A stretch of 64,000 nucleotides of DNA from assembly GCA_021820845.1 (NCBI GenBank), contig JAKADC010000001.1, positions 1 through 64,000 on the forward strand, written 5' to 3'. The position numbers and the translations under genes are program-made. Position 1 is the stretch's first letter. Every line of letters starts with the position of its first letter. This DNA comes from Pseudomonadota bacterium. Its GTDB lineage: Bacteria; Pseudomonadota; Gammaproteobacteria; Burkholderiales; Thiobacillaceae. A model generated the notes under the pieces. That model had not been told where the DNA came from. It ran no database searches and worked only from the letters and a program-made list of their open reading frames with translations. This document shows positions 1 to 13,248 of this stretch, piece by piece.

Positions 1-5
1 CCTTT

Positions 6-120
6 GTCTGACGACCATAGCAGAGTGGAACCACCCCTTCCCATCCCGAACAGGACGGTGAAACGCTCCCGCGCCAATGATAGTAGGCACCTCGCCTGTG
101 AAAGTAGGTCATCGTCAGAC
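6..120 (+). rRNA. rrf: 5S ribosomal RNA, end of rRNA operon
   Basis: Conserved 5S sequence (ctgacgaccatagc...ccaccccttcccatcccgaacaggac...gatagtaggc...gaaagtaggtcatcgtcag) with complementary 5'/3' ends; about 115 nt. Confidence 0.95.
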
Positions 121-162
121 TCCTTATCCATGCCCTTGGGTAGCCGTACCAAAGGCATACAG

Positions 163-193
163 AAACCCCCTCCCAACCAGGAGGGGGTTTTTT
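163..193 (+). terminator. Rho-independent terminator after 5S rRNA
   Basis: aaaccccctcc-caacca-ggagggggttt followed by a T-run. Confidence 0.9.
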
Positions 194-232
194 ATTGCAG
201 GAATTGCACAGCCAGGCCTGTAAAATCCACCC

Positions 233-1225
233 GTGCACACCCGATCTCACAAAGCGCTGTTTCCGCTTCTGCGCCGTCTGTCCGACGGCCGCTTTCATTC
301 GGGCCAGGCCTTGGCGCACGAATTCGGCCTGTCGCGCGCGAGCATCTTCAACCTGCTGACGCAGGCCGAGGCCATGGGCGTGGCGATCCACGCGGTGCGG
401 GGGCGGGGTTACCGTATTCCCGAGGCAATAGAGTGGCTCGACGCGGGCGCGATCATGGGTCATCTGGCGGCGGCGGACGGGACCTACGCGATCCAAGTGC
501 TGGATAGCGCGGGCTCGACGAATACGAGGCTGATGGCCGCAGCGCTGGATGGCGCCGCGGACGGCACCGTGTTTTGCGCGGAACACCAACACGCCGGCCG
601 GGGTCGCCGCGGCCGCGGATGGCATTCGGTGCTCGGAGGAAGCCTCACGTTTTCGGTGCTGTGGCGCTTCGATACGGGTCTGCAATCGCTCGCGGGCTTA
701 AGCCTCGTCGTAGGCCTGGCCATCGCGCGAGCCGTCAATCGTCACAGCCGCCACACCGCGCGCTTGAAGTGGCCGAACGATATTCTCGTGGACTACCGCA
801 AGCTGGCGGGAATTCTTGTCGAGGTCCAGGGCGACATGCATGGTGCCGCTTTCGCCGTTGTCGGCGTCGGGTTGAACGTCAGGTTATCCGAAGCCCAACG
901 CGATGCGGTCGACCAGGCCGTGGTCGACCTGGCCGAAATGGGCGTGATGGTTGGACGCAATCAACTGCTTGCGGATTGCCTGCGGGAACTCGACGCCGCG
1001 CTCGGCGTCTTTCGCCAGCATGGCTTCGGGGCCTTGCGCGACGCGTGGCTCGCGCTCGATGCTTATGCAGGCCGGGGCGTCGCGCTGGCGCTGCCGGATG
1101 CGCGGCGCGTCCTGGGCATCGCATGCGGCGTGGATGAAAGCGGGGCTTTTCTGCTGCGCGACACGAGCTCGGTATTGAGTCCTTACAGCGGCGGCGAGAT
1201 CAGCCTCCGTCTGGAGGACGCGTGA
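233..1225 (+). CDS. birA: Bifunctional biotin operon repressor / biotin-[acetyl-CoA-carboxylase] ligase
   Basis: N-terminal winged helix and ligase motifs GRGRRGRGWHS and KWPNDILVDYRKLAGILVE; GTG start. Confidence 0.93.
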   Translation: MHTRSHKALFPLLRRLSDGRFHSGQALAHEFGLSRASIFNLLTQAEAMGVAIHAVRGRGYRIPEAIEWLDAGAIMGHLAAADGTYAIQVLDSAGSTNTRLMAAALDGAADGTVFCAEHQHAGRGRRGRGWHSVLGGSLTFSVLWRFDTGLQSLAGLSLVVGLAIARAVNRHSRHTARLKWPNDILVDYRKLAGILVEVQGDMHGAAFAVVGVGLNVRLSEAQRDAVDQAVVDLAEMGVMVGRNQLLADCLRELDAALGVFRQHGFGALRDAWLALDAYAGRGVALALPDARRVLGIACGVDESGAFLLRDTSSVLSPYSGGEISLRLEDA

Positions 1226-1959
1226 TGGGCGAGCGCCGCCTGTTGCTCGATGCCGGGAATACCAGCCTGAAATGGGCCGTGGTCGAGAACGGGTCCTGGC
1301 GGACGAGCGGTCGCAGCGACTATGCCGAGTGGACGGCCTTGGCCGCGCACCTGAAGGCGGGTACCGATTGTTTCATCGCGAGCGTGGCATCGGCAGGCCA
1401 CGAACAGCGGATCGCCCGGCTGCTGGAACGCGCCGGCATCACGCCCACCTGGCTTGCCGCGGAGCCGGGCTTCGGGGACGTGAAAAATGCCTATCTCGAC
1501 CCGGCGCAACTGGGCGTGGACCGCTGGATGGCTCTGATCGCCGCGCGCAAGCATACGCGCGAAGCGGTCCTGGTCGTATCGGCAGGCACGGCGATGACGG
1601 TGGACGCGCTGTCGGCTGCGGGCGAGTTTCTCGGGGGCGTGATCGTGCCCGGCGTGCGTCTGATGCGGGAGTCGCTGCAGGCGGGAACGGCGCGAATCGA
1701 CGGTGCATCGGGCGACTGGCAGGCTTTTCCGCGCACCACGGCCGACGCGGTGCAAAGCGGGATCATCGCCGCGCTGTGCGGCGCGGTCGAGCAGCAGCAC
1801 GCGCGCCTTGCCGCACGCGAAGGTACGCCGCCGCGTTGTCTCGTGACCGGCGGCGACGCACAAACGCTGCTGCCTTACCTGAATGTGACGGCCAGCCATG
1901 TGCCCGCGCTGGTGCTGGAAGGAATCGATTGTGTTGCGCGAGGGGCTATCTCTAGATGA
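1222..1959 (+). CDS. coaX: Type III pantothenate kinase
   Basis: LLLDAGNTSLKWA and GVDRWMALIAA motifs; ATGA overlap with birA. Confidence 0.93.
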   Translation: MMGERRLLLDAGNTSLKWAVVENGSWRTSGRSDYAEWTALAAHLKAGTDCFIASVASAGHEQRIARLLERAGITPTWLAAEPGFGDVKNAYLDPAQLGVDRWMALIAARKHTREAVLVVSAGTAMTVDALSAAGEFLGGVIVPGVRLMRESLQAGTARIDGASGDWQAFPRTTADAVQSGIIAALCGAVEQQHARLAAREGTPPRCLVTGGDAQTLLPYLNVTASHVPALVLEGIDCVARGAISR

Positions 1960-2597
1960 AATGGATTGCATGGACATTGCTGGCGGCCAATCTCGCGGTC
2001 GCGGGATTCTTCCTCTCCGGCGCCCAGTGGCCGCAGGGAAGTGGAACCCAGCAGGCCTCGCTGAACGTGGAGCGCCTCAGTCTGCGCAGCCAGTCGACGC
2101 CGAGCGTCCCCGACATCGCACCCGCCGCGCCGCCGGCCCTGTGCATCGAATGGCGCGGGCTGAACCCGGACGAGTTCGCGCAGGTGCGTCAGCAACTTAA
2201 ATCCCTCGTGAGCGAGCGCGTGATGTCGTTCACGGAAGTGCCGTTGAGCACCCGGCAATGGGTCATCTTCCCACCCTTGCCGAGCGCCGAGGCGGCGTCA
2301 GCGAAGTTGAACGAACTGATGGCGGCAGGCCTGAAAGACGCCTTCGTGGTCAAGTCGGGCGCGTGGCGCAACGCCATTTCGCTCGGCCTTTTCGCCGACG
2401 CCGACGCGGCTCAGCGGCGCGTTCTCGAAGCGGAGAGCAAGGGCGTGCTCGGTACGCGCGTCGAAGTGCTGCCCCGGAAGGGCACGGATTTCTACTTCGT
2501 GATCCGGAGCGAGGATCCCGACGCCCTCAAAAGCCTGAGCGGGATCAAGCAGGCCTATCCCAACAGTCGCCAGTCGCGCGTAGCCTGTCCATCATAA
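1956..2597 (+). CDS. SPOR-domain-like membrane-anchored protein
   Basis: N-terminal TM segment and C-terminal SPOR-like repeat ([27 protein letters not shown]); ATGA overlap with coaX. Confidence 0.7.
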   Translation: MKWIAWTLLAANLAVAGFFLSGAQWPQGSGTQQASLNVERLSLRSQSTPSVPDIAPAAPPALCIEWRGLNPDEFAQVRQQLKSLVSERVMSFTEVPLSTRQWVIFPPLPSAEAASAKLNELMAAGLKDAFVVKSGAWRNAISLGLFADADAAQRRVLEAESKGVLGTRVEVLPRKGTDFYFVIRSEDPDALKSLSGIKQAYPNSRQSRVACPS

Positions 2598-3461
2598 GTT
2601 GCGCAGCGCGAAGTCGCTCGCGATGCCGCCGAACACGGCGGCGCCGAACCAGGTATTGTGCAGAAAGGCGCGGAAGCACTGCCTCGGATCGCGCCCCCGG
2701 ATCAGATACATGTGGTAGAGCGCAACCGCCGCCGCCGCCGCCAACCCGCCGTAATAGGCCGCGCCCATCCCCCGCAGCCAGCCCACCCAGGCAAGCAACC
2801 CCAGCGTTGCAACGTAGCACAGGGCGATGGCGACGAGGTCGTAGCGGCCGAAGGTGATGGCAGACGTCTTGATCCCGATCTTGAGATCATCCGCGCGGTC
2901 GACGAGCGCATACTCGGTGTCGTAGGCGATCGCCCAGAAGACGTTGGCGGCCAGCAGCATCCATCCTTCAAAGGGAACGTCGCCCCGCAGCGCGGCGTAG
3001 CTCATCGGGATGCCGAAGCCGAACGCGATCCCGAGATACGCCTGCGGGATCGCGAAAAAACGCTTGGTGAACGGATAACTCGCGGCCAGAAACAGGGCGA
3101 CGACCGACAACTTCAGCACCAGCGTGTTGAGCGGAAGGATCAGCAGGAACGCCAGCAGCGACAACCCGGCCGCCAGCAGCAGTGCTTCCTTGGGCGACAC
3201 TTTGCCGGAAGCCAGCGGGCGTTCGCGCGTGCGCGCCACATGGGGGTCGAAATCGCGGTCGGCGTAATCGTTGATGACGCAGCCCGCCGAGCGCATCAGC
3301 ACCACGCCGATCACGAAAATCCACAGGATCAGCCAGTTCGGACTGCCGTTGGCGGCGAGCCACTGTGCCCAAAGCGTCGGCCACATCAGCAGCAGGATGC
3401 CGATCGGCTTGTCGAGGCGCATCAGTTTTTCGTAAAGGGAGAGACGTTCGATCAGGGTCAT
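2592..3461 (-). CDS. ubiA: 4-hydroxybenzoate octaprenyltransferase
   Basis: [53 protein letters not shown]; start trimmed to [13 protein letters not shown]. Confidence 0.95.
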   Translation of the reverse strand: MTLIERLSLYEKLMRLDKPIGILLLMWPTLWAQWLAANGSPNWLILWIFVIGVVLMRSAGCVINDYADRDFDPHVARTRERPLASGKVSPKEALLLAAGLSLLAFLLILPLNTLVLKLSVVALFLAASYPFTKRFFAIPQAYLGIAFGFGIPMSYAALRGDVPFEGWMLLAANVFWAIAYDTEYALVDRADDLKIGIKTSAITFGRYDLVAIALCYVATLGLLAWVGWLRGMGAAYYGGLAAAAAVALYHMYLIRGRDPRQCFRAFLHNTWFGAAVFGGIASDFALRNL

Positions 3462-3988
3462 GGCGCGTAGGCGTCGGGCAGGAAAACCTCGGTCACGAGG
3501 AGCGGATGACGGTTGAGACAGAAAATGGAGCGGCGCGCCCACAGGGCGTCGGCCTCCGCGCGCGGCCCGATCGCGGCGCGGTACAGCGGATGTTCGCGCC
3601 GCACCCGGCGGTAAGCCAGAGACTGACGCTCGACACGATGGTCGCTGAACAGGACTTCGCCGAGAGAGCGGCTGCCGAGCCGGGTGACGCGGTTCCAGCC
3701 GCCGCGCAGGCCGCCCGTCGGCAGCACGCTGTGAGCGAACACCACCGGCACCTCGTTGCACAGCAGCAGAACCTCGCGCACATAGACGCGGGTCTCCGGC
3801 GCGACGCCCAGCAGTGCGTACTCGTCCGGATTGGCGCGCGCCTGGCCCGTTGCGAGCGGCAGCACGCGAAACGACGCGCAGCACGATTTCAGGTGCTGCG
3901 TGAGCGAGCCGTGGTCGCTGAGCAAAGGGCGCAATGCGCGCGGAAGCGAGAAGGGATGGGCAAGCCATCCCCGCCGGAAATCGGTCAC
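3458..3988 (-). CDS. ubiC: Chorismate--pyruvate lyase
   Basis: Adjacent to and overlapping ubi[22 protein letters not shown] motif. Confidence 0.88.
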   Translation of the reverse strand: MTDFRRGWLAHPFSLPRALRPLLSDHGSLTQHLKSCCASFRVLPLATGQARANPDEYALLGVAPETRVYVREVLLLCNEVPVVFAHSVLPTGGLRGGWNRVTRLGSRSLGEVLFSDHRVERQSLAYRRVRREHPLYRAAIGPRAEADALWARRSIFCLNRHPLLVTEVFLPDAYAP

Positions 3989-4045
3989 GGCACGAAGCAG
4001 GATGCGGAAAACGGCATTATGCCGCAGCCGCGCGGCGAACGCGCC

Positions 4046-6082
4046 CTAGATCGACGTCAGCGCCTGGCGCGGGCCGATCCAGCGCTCCATGTGGCGTGCG
4101 GCGACGTCGGGATGGTCGACGAGACAGCGTCGCGCGAGGTCGCGTGCCGCCTCCAGCAGCGCGACGTCGCGTTCGAGGTCGGCGAAGCGGAGCATCGGCA
4201 GCCCGCTCTGGCGGTGCCCGAGCAGTTCGCCCGGCCCGCGCAGCAGAAGGTCCTGGCGCGCGATCTCGAACCCGTCGGTGAGCTCGAAGATCACCTTGAG
4301 GCGCGCGCGCGCGAGGTCCGACAGCGGCGTCTCGTACAGCAGCACGCACACCGACTCGCGGCTGCCGCGCCCGACCCGTCCGCGCAGCTGATGCAACTGC
4401 GCGAGGCCCATGCGTTCGGCGTGCTCGATCACCATCAGCGCAGCGTTCGGCACGTCGACGCCGACCTCGATCACGGTGGTGGCGACCAGCAGGTCGATTT
4501 CGTGTGCCTGGAAAGCGGCCATCACCGCCTGTTTCTCGTCCGGCTTCAGCCGGCCGTGCACGAGGCCGATGCGAAGCTCGGACAACTGCTCGGACAGGGC
4601 CGCCCAGGTATCCTGCGCGGTCTGCAACTGCAGCTTTTCCGATTCCTCAATCAGGGGGCACACCCAGTACGCCTGGCCACCCGCCAGGCACGCCTCGCGC
4701 ACCCGCGCCAGCACGTCGTCGCGGCGCGCGGCGCCCACGAGCTTCGTCACGATCGGGGTGCGGCCGGGCGGCAATTCGTCGATCACCGAAACATCGAGGT
4801 CGGCCAGAAAGCTCATCGCGAGCGTGCGTGGAATCGGCGTCGCGCTCATCATCAACTGATGCGGCTCGGCGCCCTTCTGCATCAGCGCCAGCCGTTGCCC
4901 GACGCCGAAGCGGTGCTGCTCGTCGACGACCACGAGCCCCAGCGCACGAAAACTGCCGGCCTCCTGGAACAGCGCATGGGTGCCGAACGCGAGGTCGGCT
5001 TCGCCGCCTGCGATCGCCTCCCATGCCGCCGCGCGTTCCGCCTTGCGCTGGCCGCCCGATACCCAGGCGCAGCGAATGCCGAGGGCAGACAGGCCTGGCG
5101 CGAGCTTGCGGTAGTGCTGTTCGGCGAGGATCTCGGTCGGCGCCATGAAGGCGGCCTGGAAACCGTTTTCGATCGCCTGCAGGCAGGCCAGCGCCGCCAC
5201 CACGGTCTTGCCGCTCCCGACGTCGCCCTGCAGCAGGCGGCGCATCGGGTGCGGCAGCGCGAGATCGCTGCTGATCTCCTGCCACGCGCGCGCCTGTGCC
5301 GGGGTCAGCGCAAACGGCAGCGCACGCGCGAACGCCGTGGTCAGACGCGCGCGCGGCGACAGCGGCGGGCTCCGGCGCGACGTACGCTGCCGGCGCGCGG
5401 CGGCGAGCGAAAGCTGCTGCGCGAGCAGTTCGTCGAAGGCGAGGCGCTGCCACGCCGGATGGCGACGCGACTCGAGTTCACTTAGCGCGCATTCGAGCGG
5501 CGGGCGGTGCAGCAGGCGGATGCTGGGTTCGAGTTCCGGCAGGTCCAGCTCGGCCAGCCACTCGGCGGGCAGGGTGTCGGCGATCGGGGCCGCCAGCGCA
5601 CGGTCGACCAGCTTGCGCAGCGTGGCCTGGCCGAGTCCGGCCGTGGTGGGATAGACCGGCGTCAGTTGAGTCGGCAGGGGCGTCTCGTCATCCGCCTTGA
5701 CGAAGCGCGGATGCACCATTTCCAGTCCCAGAAACCCGCCGCGCACCTCGCCGCTGAAGCGGAGGCTCGCGCCCGGCTGGAACAGCTTGACGTGGCTGGG
5801 ATAGAAATTCAGGAAGCGGATCCCGAGTACGCCGCTCGCGTCCTCGACCGTCACCGTGAGCATGCGACGCGGGCGGTAGGCGACGCTCGCTTCCGTCACC
5901 ACCGCCTGCACCTGGGCGGTCTCGCCGGGCAGCAGGTCGCGGATCGGCGTAATGCGGGTTTCGTCCTCCCAGCGCAGCGGCAGGTGCAGCACCAGGTCGG
6001 CGTCGCGGGTGAGGCCGAGTTTGGCGAGTTTGGCGGCGAGTGCCGGACTGACCGGGAAGGAAAACGGCGACGCCGATTTCAA
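4046..6082 (-). CDS. recG: ATP-dependent DNA helicase RecG
   Basis: Helicase motifs LLQGDVGSGKTVVA, APTEILAEQHY, DEQHRFGV, MSATPIPRTL, QLRGRVGRG. Confidence 0.96.
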   Translation of the reverse strand: MKSASPFSFPVSPALAAKLAKLGLTRDADLVLHLPLRWEDETRITPIRDLLPGETAQVQAVVTEASVAYRPRRMLTVTVEDASGVLGIRFLNFYPSHVKLFQPGASLRFSGEVRGGFLGLEMVHPRFVKADDETPLPTQLTPVYPTTAGLGQATLRKLVDRALAAPIADTLPAEWLAELDLPELEPSIRLLHRPPLECALSELESRRHPAWQRLAFDELLAQQLSLAAARRQRTSRRSPPLSPRARLTTAFARALPFALTPAQARAWQEISSDLALPHPMRRLLQGDVGSGKTVVAALACLQAIENGFQAAFMAPTEILAEQHYRKLAPGLSALGIRCAWVSGGQRKAERAAAWEAIAGGEADLAFGTHALFQEAGSFRALGLVVVDEQHRFGVGQRLALMQKGAEPHQLMMSATPIPRTLAMSFLADLDVSVIDELPPGRTPIVTKLVGAARRDDVLARVREACLAGGQAYWVCPLIEESEKLQLQTAQDTWAALSEQLSELRIGLVHGRLKPDEKQAVMAAFQAHEIDLLVATTVIEVGVDVPNAALMVIEHAERMGLAQLHQLRGRVGRGSRESVCVLLYETPLSDLARARLKVIFELTDGFEIARQDLLLRGPGELLGHRQSGLPMLRFADLERDVALLEAARDLARRCLVDHPDVAARHMERWIGPRQALTSI

Positions 6083-6086
6083 ATGG

Positions 6087-6467
6087 CTAGTCCAGCGCCA
6101 TCACCGCGTCGGCCTCGACGAGCGCGCCGCGCGGCAGCGCCGCGACGCCTACCGCGGCGCGCGCAGGATAGGGCTCGCTGAAGTAGCCCGCCATGATCTC
6201 GTTGACCCGGGGGAAGTGGGCGAGATCGGTGAGGAACACGTTCAGCTTGACCACGTCGGCCAGCGAGCCGCCGGCAGCGGCGGCGACTGCGGAGAGGTTC
6301 TTGAACACCTGGTGGATCTGCGCGTCAATGCCGTCGACGAGCTGCATCGAGGCGGGGTCGAGGCCGATCTGGCCGGACAGGTAGACGGTGTGGCCGACCC
6401 GCACGGCCTGCGAATAGGTGCCGATTGCGGCGGGCGCGTCGGCGGTCTGGATGATGCGTTTGTTCAT
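6087..6467 (-). CDS. ridA: RidA/YjgF family reactive intermediate deaminase
   Basis: [39 protein letters not shown]-terminal [20 protein letters not shown]. Confidence 0.93.
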   Translation of the reverse strand: MNKRIIQTADAPAAIGTYSQAVRVGHTVYLSGQIGLDPASMQLVDGIDAQIHQVFKNLSAVAAAAGGSLADVVKLNVFLTDLAHFPRVNEIMAGYFSEPYPARAAVGVAALPRGALVEADAVMALD

Positions 6468-6487
6468 GCTGGAGTCCTGGTGCGTGA

Positions 6488-8686
6488 TTATTGGGCTTGC
6501 GGCGCGCGGCCGTCCTTCCTGCCCTTGATGCGGAAGATCCGGATCACGTCGGACAGCGCGCGCAGGCCGCGCATGACGCGCGCGAGATGCATGCGGTTTT
6601 CCACCTGGACGGTGAAGAACAGCACGGTGTACGGGCTGCCGTCTTCCTCTTCCATCGAGACGTTGCCGATATTGGAGCCCTGTTCGGCGATCGCCGCCGC
6701 GACCTTGGCGAGCACGCCGCGCTGGTTGCCGACGACGACCTTGATCGAGACGTCGAACATGTGCCCGGGCTCGGCCTCCCATTCGACGTCCAGCCATTTG
6801 TCGGGATCGGTGCGGAAGGCGCGGATCGACGGGCAATCGTGGGTGTGGATGATGAGGCCGCGATCCTTGTGGATGAAGCCGAGAATGGGGTCGCCGGGAA
6901 TCGGGTGGCAGCATTGCGCCAGTTCCACCGCGATGCCTTCGGTGCCGCGGATGCTGATGGCGTGGGGATGCGCCGGCTCGCCGGTCTTTTCGCCGCGAAC
7001 GTGCAACAGCTGATGGGCCACCACCAGCGGCAGCTTCCTTCCGAGCCCGATTCCGGAGAGCAGTTCCTGGCGGGTCTGCAGGCCGTAGTCCTTGACCACG
7101 CGTTCCCACACCGCTTCGTCGGGCTCGGTGGCCTCGGGATTGAGCGCGGCGATGGCGTTGTTGAGCAGGCGCTCGCCCAGCGCGGCGGCTTCTTCCACGC
7201 GGGTGTTGCGCAGGTAGTTGCGGATATGCGAGCGTGCCTTGCCGGTGACGACGAAATTGAGCCAGGCCGCGTTGGGGCTGGCGGTGGCCGACGTGAGAAT
7301 CTCGACGTGGTCGCCGTTGCGGAGCTGGGTGCGCAGCGGCATCAGCTCGTAATTGATCTTCACCGCGATGCAGTGGCGGCCCACGTCGGTGTGCACGGCA
7401 AAGGCGAAGTCCACCGCGGTCGCCCCGCGGGGCAGCGCCATGATCTTGCCCTTGGGCGTGAAGACGTAGACCTCGTCGGGAAAGAGGTCGACCTTGATGT
7501 GTTCGAGGAATTCGGGCGAATCGCCGTGGTCGGCCTGGATGTCGAGGAGCGATTGCAGCCAGCGGTGCGTGCGCGTCTGGACGTCGTTCAGTGCCGCGTC
7601 GGCCGATTTGTACATCCAGTGCGAGGCGACGCCGGATTCGGCCAGCCGGTTCATGTCGGTGGTGCGGATCTGGACCTCGATCGGCGTGCCGTTGGGGCCG
7701 AACAGGATCGAATGCAGCGACTGGTAGCCGTTGGCCTTGGGAATCGCGATGTAGTCCTTGAACTTGCCGGGAATCGGCTTGTACAGCGCGTGCAGCGCAC
7801 CCAGCGCCAGGTAGCAGTTCGGCTGGTCGCGCACCACCACGCGGAATCCGTAGATGTCGAACACCTCGGAGAAGGCGAGGTTCTTTTCCTGCATCTTGCG
7901 GTAGATGCTGTAGAGGTGTTTTTCGCGGCCGGTGATGGTCGCTTCGATCTTGCACTGGTCGAGCTTCTCCTGCAGCGCAATCCGGATCTTGTCGACCAGC
8001 TCGCGGCGGTTGCCGCGCGCGGCCTTCACCGCCTTGGCGAATACCTGGTAGCGGTTGGGATGGCTGTAGCGGAAGCCGAGATCCTCCAGTTCCTGGTAGA
8101 CCGAGTGCAGTCCCAGGCGGTTGGCGATCGGCGCATAGATCTCCAGCGTCTCGACGGCGATGCGGCGCCGCTTGTCGGGCGGCATCGCGCCCATGGTGTG
8201 CATGTTGTGCAGGCGGTCGGCGAGCTTGACCAGGATGACCCGCACGTCCTGCGCCATCGCCAGCAGCATCTTGCGGAAGTTTTCGGCCTGCGCGTGCTGT
8301 TCCGAGGCGAACGCCAGGCGGTCGAGCTTGGAGACGCCCTCGACCAGCAGCGCGACGGGCTTGCCGAAGCGCGCCTCGAGTTCGCTCGCCGTGGCGGGGG
8401 TGTCCTCCACCACGTCGTGCAGCAGGGCGGCGCACAGGGTCTGCGCGTCGAGATGCCAGCCGGCGAGGATGCCGGCTACGGCGAGCGGATGGGAGATGTA
8501 AGGTTCGCCGCTCTTGCGGAACTGGCCCTCGTGGGCGCGGCGGCTGAATTCGTAGGCGTCTGCGACGGTGCCGATTTCATCGGGCGTCAGATAGGACAGG
8601 GCCGGACGCAGCGATTCGAACTCGTGCGTCATCGACGGCGGGCGTCGCGCCTGCGCCGTCTCGTGCTCGTGCGAGGGCTCAGGCAC
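6488..8686 (-). CDS. spoT: Bifunctional (p)ppGpp synthetase/hydrolase (RSH family)
   Basis: HD hydrolase motif HDVVEDT, synthetase motif [18 protein letters not shown] and ACT domains; GTG start at 8686 overlapping the rpoZ stop (ORF extends to 8707; internal ATG at 8632). Confidence 0.93.
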   Translation of the reverse strand: MPEPSHEHETAQARRPPSMTHEFESLRPALSYLTPDEIGTVADAYEFSRRAHEGQFRKSGEPYISHPLAVAGILAGWHLDAQTLCAALLHDVVEDTPATASELEARFGKPVALLVEGVSKLDRLAFASEQHAQAENFRKMLLAMAQDVRVILVKLADRLHNMHTMGAMPPDKRRRIAVETLEIYAPIANRLGLHSVYQELEDLGFRYSHPNRYQVFAKAVKAARGNRRELVDKIRIALQEKLDQCKIEATITGREKHLYSIYRKMQEKNLAFSEVFDIYGFRVVVRDQPNCYLALGALHALYKPIPGKFKDYIAIPKANGYQSLHSILFGPNGTPIEVQIRTTDMNRLAESGVASHWMYKSADAALNDVQTRTHRWLQSLLDIQADHGDSPEFLEHIKVDLFPDEVYVFTPKGKIMALPRGATAVDFAFAVHTDVGRHCIAVKINYELMPLRTQLRNGDHVEILTSATASPNAAWLNFVVTGKARSHIRNYLRNTRVEEAAALGERLLNNAIAALNPEATEPDEAVWERVVKDYGLQTRQELLSGIGLGRKLPLVVAHQLLHVRGEKTGEPAHPHAISIRGTEGIAVELAQCCHPIPGDPILGFIHKDRGLIIHTHDCPSIRAFRTDPDKWLDVEWEAEPGHMFDVSIKVVVGNQRGVLAKVAAAIAEQGSNIGNVSMEEEDGSPYTVLFFTVQVENRMHLARVMRGLRALSDVIRIFRIKGRKDGRAPQAQ

Positions 8687-8882
8687 GGCCCCGGTTGAGG
8701 ATCTCACGGCCGACCTTGCCGGCGGCGATCTCGCGCAGCGCGGTAACGATCGATTTGTCTCTCGATTCGACCATCGGCTGCGAGCCCTGGGCGAGCTGGC
8801 GCGCGCGGTAGGTCACGGCGAGGGTCAGCTCGAAGCGGTTCGGGAACATGTCGATGCAATCATCAACGGTGATGCGGGCCAT
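8679..8882 (-). CDS. rpoZ: RNA polymerase omega subunit
   Basis: [30 protein letters not shown]. Confidence 0.95.
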   Translation of the reverse strand: MARITVDDCIDMFPNRFELTLAVTYRARQLAQGSQPMVESRDKSIVTALREIAAGKVGREILNRGRA

Positions 8883-8905
8883 GCGAATACTCCTGCGTCG
8901 GGGTG

Positions 8906-10443
<1,538 letters not shown>

Positions 10444-10543
10444 GAAGGATGGTCAGGCAGGTCGTTGAGAAGGGTGCCGGCGTGCGGCCGGCGGCAGGTT
10501 TGGCCGGCAGGCCTGGCTAGGAAAAGATAATAGACGTTCGATT

Positions 10544-11488
10544 ATGGCGACTCAACCCAACCAGGCGCTTCCAAACGGATACCGGCTGAACGAATACACC
10601 ATCGTGCGCAAGATCGGCGGCGGCGGCTTCAGCATGGTCTATCTGGCGCGCGACGACAGCAACCGCTCGGTGGCGATCAAGGAGTACCTGCCGGGCGCGC
10701 TGGTGCTGCGCACCGAGGGGTCGGTCATCGTGCAGGCCAACTCGACCGAAAACAACAACATCTTCCGCCACGGCATGAAGTGTTTCTTCGAGGAGGGCCG
10801 GGCGCTCGCGCTCATCGACCATCCGAACGTCGTGCGCGTCGTCAACTTCTTTCGCGCCAACGACACCGTATACATGGTCATGCGCTTCGAGCGCGGCAAG
10901 ACCTTGCAGCAGCACATCCAGGCCAACCGTGGCACCATCGGCGAAAGCTTCATCCGCCGCGTGTTCGCGCAGCTCCTGAACGGGCTGCGCGAGGTGCACA
11001 CGCACAAGCTGCTGCATCTCGACATCAAGCCGTCGAATCTCTACATCCGCCTGGACGGCTCGCCCGTTCTGATCGACTTCGGCGCGGCGCGACAGACGTT
11101 GACGCAGGAGGAAACCCGGCTTCAGCCCATGTACACCCCGGGATTCGCCGCGCCCGAGCAGTATCACAACCGCGAGCGGCTGGGGCCGTGGACCGATATC
11201 TACAGCGTGGGCGCCAGCCTGTACGCCTGTCTGGCCGGCTATCCTCCGCAGGCCGCCGACGCGCGGCTGCTCAACGACAAGCTCGTTCCCGCGACGGTGC
11301 ACTGGCGCGGCACCTACTCGGACCAGCTGCTGGAAACCGTCGACCAGTGTCTGAAGCTCAATTACATGGAGCGCCCGCAGAGCGTCTTCAGCCTGCAGAA
11401 AGTGCTGATGGACCGCAGCGCGATGACCTCGCCGCGCGCTTCCTTGCTGTCCAGCATCAAGCGTTCGCTGAACCGCGAGTTGTTCTGA
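10544..11488 (+). CDS. Serine/threonine protein kinase (eukaryotic-like, non-RD, soluble)
   Basis: GGGGFSMVYLARD, VAIKEYLP, LHLDIKPSNLYI, LIDFGAARQ; no obvious TM segment. Confidence 0.92.
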   Translation: MATQPNQALPNGYRLNEYTIVRKIGGGGFSMVYLARDDSNRSVAIKEYLPGALVLRTEGSVIVQANSTENNNIFRHGMKCFFEEGRALALIDHPNVVRVVNFFRANDTVYMVMRFERGKTLQQHIQANRGTIGESFIRRVFAQLLNGLREVHTHKLLHLDIKPSNLYIRLDGSPVLIDFGAARQTLTQEETRLQPMYTPGFAAPEQYHNRERLGPWTDIYSVGASLYACLAGYPPQAADARLLNDKLVPATVHWRGTYSDQLLETVDQCLKLNYMERPQSVFSLQKVLMDRSAMTSPRASLLSSIKRSLNRELF

Positions 11489-11507
11489 CGATGGCACCCG
11501 GACTGAA

Positions 11508-12416
11508 ATGAAATTCACCATCTACCAGGCGTCGCGCCAGGGCGGCCGCAAGAACAACCAGGACAGGGTCGCCTATTCCTACAGCCGGGAGGCGCTGCTG
11601 ATGGTCGTGGCGGACGGCATGGGCGGCCACCTGCACGGCGAGCTCGCCGCGCAGATCACGGTCCAGACGCTGACCGACCAGTTCCAGAAAATGGCGCGGC
11701 CCCGCCTCGACGACCCGATGGCGTTCCTCGCCGACACGACGACGCGCGCGCATTTCGCCATCAACGATTACGCGGTCGACGAGGATCTGCTCGAGATTCC
11801 CCACACGACGGTGGTCGCGGCCATCGTGCAGGACAACGTCGCCTACTGGGCGCACGTGGGCGATTCCCGCCTGTATCTGTTCAGCGACGGCCAGCTGATC
11901 GCGCGCACCGAAGACCACACGGCGGTCGCGCAACTGGTGCGCGACGGCATCATCAGCGAGGAAGAGGCCGGCCACCACCCGGAACGCAACAGGGTGTCCA
12001 ACTGCCTGGGCGGCTATGTGACGCCGCAGGTGGAATGCAGCGCGCCGATCCCGCTGCACGACGCCGACACCATGCTGCTGTGCACCGACGGCATCTGGGG
12101 CATGATCAACATCCCGGAAGTGTCGGCGCTGCTGCATGCGTACACGCTGGAAGACGCGGTGCGCCATCTGATGGACCACGCCGAATTCCGCGGCGGCGAG
12201 CACGGCGACAACCTCAGCCTCATCGCCATGACGTGGGGCGAGGCGCGCATGCCGAGCAAGGATTCGATCTCCACGCTCGCGCTGCCGGACGGCGGCGTCA
12301 CCACGCAGATCAACGCGCTGCGCCCCATGCACGGCGCGCCGGCGGTGTCCGACGACGAGATCGAGCGCGCCATCGCCGAAATCCAGCAGGCGATCCAGAA
12401 GATTTCCCGCAAATGA
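11508..12416 (+). CDS. PP2C-family serine/threonine phosphatase
   Basis: [40 protein letters not shown]. Confidence 0.92.
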   Translation: MKFTIYQASRQGGRKNNQDRVAYSYSREALLMVVADGMGGHLHGELAAQITVQTLTDQFQKMARPRLDDPMAFLADTTTRAHFAINDYAVDEDLLEIPHTTVVAAIVQDNVAYWAHVGDSRLYLFSDGQLIARTEDHTAVAQLVRDGIISEEEAGHHPERNRVSNCLGGYVTPQVECSAPIPLHDADTMLLCTDGIWGMINIPEVSALLHAYTLEDAVRHLMDHAEFRGGEHGDNLSLIAMTWGEARMPSKDSISTLALPDGGVTTQINALRPMHGAPAVSDDEIERAIAEIQQAIQKISRK

Positions 12417-12504
12417 TGCGGGCGCGGAGGGCGCCGGGCGGCAAAACCCGTCCGGCAGGCGGGACGCGGTAAAATCGCGTTTTCCGTTTCCATCCCGTTT
12501 CGCC

Positions 12505-13248
12505 ATGTCCGATCTGAACGTCCCGCCCGGCACCCGGCCGAGCGGCCGCGCGCCCGACGCGCTGCGCCCGCTGTCTTTCACCCGCGGCTTTACCAAGCAC
12601 GCCGAAGGCTCGGTCCTCGTCGCCATGGGCGATACCCGCGTGCTGTGCACCGCCAGCGTGCTCGACAGGATTCCGCCGCACAAGAAGGGCAGCGGCGAAG
12701 GCTGGGTCACCGCCGAATACGGCATGCTGCCGCGATCGACCCATACCCGCAGCGACCGCGAAGCCGCGCGCGGCAAGCAGTCCGGCCGCACGCAGGAAAT
12801 CCAGCGCCTGATCGGGCGCAGCCTGCGCGCCGTGGTCGACCTCAAGAAGCTCGGCGAACGCACGCTGCACATCGACTGCGACGTGCTGCAGGCCGACGGC
12901 GGCACCCGCTGCGCCAGCATCTGCGGCGCCTACGTCGCGGTGGCCGACGCCGTCGCCTGGCTCGTGCGCGAAGGCGCGCTCGCCGAAACCCCGCTCGTCG
13001 ACAGCGTCGCCGCCGTCTCGGTCGGCGTCTTCCGGGGGCGGCCGGTGCTCGACCTCGATTACGTCGAAGATTCCGACTGCGATACCGACATGAACGTGGT
13101 GATGACCGGCAGCGGCGGCATCGTCGAAGTGCAGGGCACCGCCGAGGGCGCGCCGTTTTCGCGCGCCACGCTCGAAGCGCTGCTCGATCTGGCCGCCGCG
13201 GGCATCCAGCGGATCGCCGCGGCTCAGCGCGAGGCACTGCAATCATGA
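12505..13248 (+). CDS. rph: Ribonuclease PH
   Basis: [40 protein letters not shown]. Confidence 0.96.
   Translation: MSDLNVPPGTRPSGRAPDALRPLSFTRGFTKHAEGSVLVAMGDTRVLCTASVLDRIPPHKKGSGEGWVTAEYGMLPRSTHTRSDREAARGKQSGRTQEIQRLIGRSLRAVVDLKKLGERTLHIDCDVLQADGGTRCASICGAYVAVADAVAWLVREGALAETPLVDSVAAVSVGVFRGRPVLDLDYVEDSDCDTDMNVVMTGSGGIVEVQGTAEGAPFSRATLEALLDLAAAGIQRIAAAQREALQS

Noticed and set aside
4-507. 167-aa ORF across 5S rRNA and birA start
   Set aside because: Reads through 5S rRNA and its terminator; not a plausible protein.
3365-5485. 706-aa plus-strand ORF opposite ubiC/recG
   Set aside because: Spans two genuine minus-strand genes; no protein-like motifs.
6491-8698. 735-aa plus-strand ORF opposite spoT
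   Set aside because: Shadow ORF; spoT is clearly real on the minus strand.
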